Of a stretch of DNA of 64,000 nt, positions 63,716 to 64,000 are shown piece by piece (the stretch's first letter is position 1; every line of letters starts with the position of its first letter). Both the position numbers and the translations under genes were made by a program. The stretch is from Membranipora membranacea (lineage: Eukaryota > Bryozoa > Gymnolaemata > Cheilostomatida > Membraniporidae): assembly GCA_914767715.1 (NCBI GenBank), contig OU612070.1, positions 3,117,501-3,181,500 of the forward strand, written 5' to 3'. The notes under the pieces were generated by a model. The model did no database searches. It saw only the letters and a list, made by a program, of their open reading frames with translations, and was not told the DNA's origin.

Positions 63716-64000
63716 CTGTCAATACAAAAAGAGTCAAGCTATCATTTTAGAACTCATTGTCATCAAAATTGGACATGATGAATTCAAATTCTTGTATTAG
63801 TCAACAGCTTCCTAAACACACATTGCTTCAAGTTCTTATTTTGACCATATATTACATATTATTGATACTTCGTTATGTTGAATGATATTGGTTAGATGTG
63901 GAATAATATCAGAGGCTAGTACAGGTTGTTATTTTTCACATTATATAATAGTTAATATTAGTATTGTTAAATCTTTTGATATGTTCCTAAGATAATGATC

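Overview
The window is animal nuclear DNA: AT-rich, with short exons split by long GT..AG introns, vertebrate-style AATAAA poly(A) signals, LINE and MITE relics, and proteins (ELM2-SANT zinc-finger cofactor, peflin, EGF/mucin-like protein) of metazoan type. The phylum cannot be fixed from sequence alone; an invertebrate is the best guess. There are no prokaryotic operons, CRISPR arrays, rRNAs or convincing tRNAs.

Layout. 1-6.7 kb is non-coding flank, probably upstream transcript leader, with a 24-bp tandem array. 6.7-53.1 kb (+) is one gene of at least 20 coding exons that join in a single open frame of 1738 codons. It encodes a co-repressor of the TRERF1/ZNF541 family: Pro/Gln/Ala-rich N-terminus, four C2H2 fingers, a disordered middle, ELM2-SANT, then two more C2H2 fingers. 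A separate in-frame first exon at 24.3 kb suggests a second promoter giving a form without the first 530 residues. 53.4-54.1 kb (-) is a small gene of unknown function, tail-to-tail with the first. 54.5-59.9 kb (+) is a complete PEF1 (peflin) gene, including a coding first exon of 18 bases. 60.5-63.7 kb (-) is the 3' part of a gene for an EGF / Thr-Pro-rich / EB-like cysteine-module protein; its 5' end lies beyond the right edge, and a LINE reverse-transcriptase fragment sits in one of its introns.

The genes have no obvious joint function: a nuclear HDAC-complex scaffold, a cytosolic calcium sensor of the secretory pathway and a cell-surface or secreted mucin-like protein happen to be neighbours. 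The introns carry the more unusual DNA: a 1.6-kb inverted-repeat element in the last PEF1 intron, a 280-bp element with perfect 27-bp CACTA-type ends, a 495-bp foldback element, two near-perfect 43-bp palindromes and several minisatellites. No new multi-gene system was found. The best candidates for follow-up are the unknown minus-strand gene, the internal promoter of the TRERF1-like gene, the frame break before a membrane segment in the EGF-type gene, and the large foldback element.
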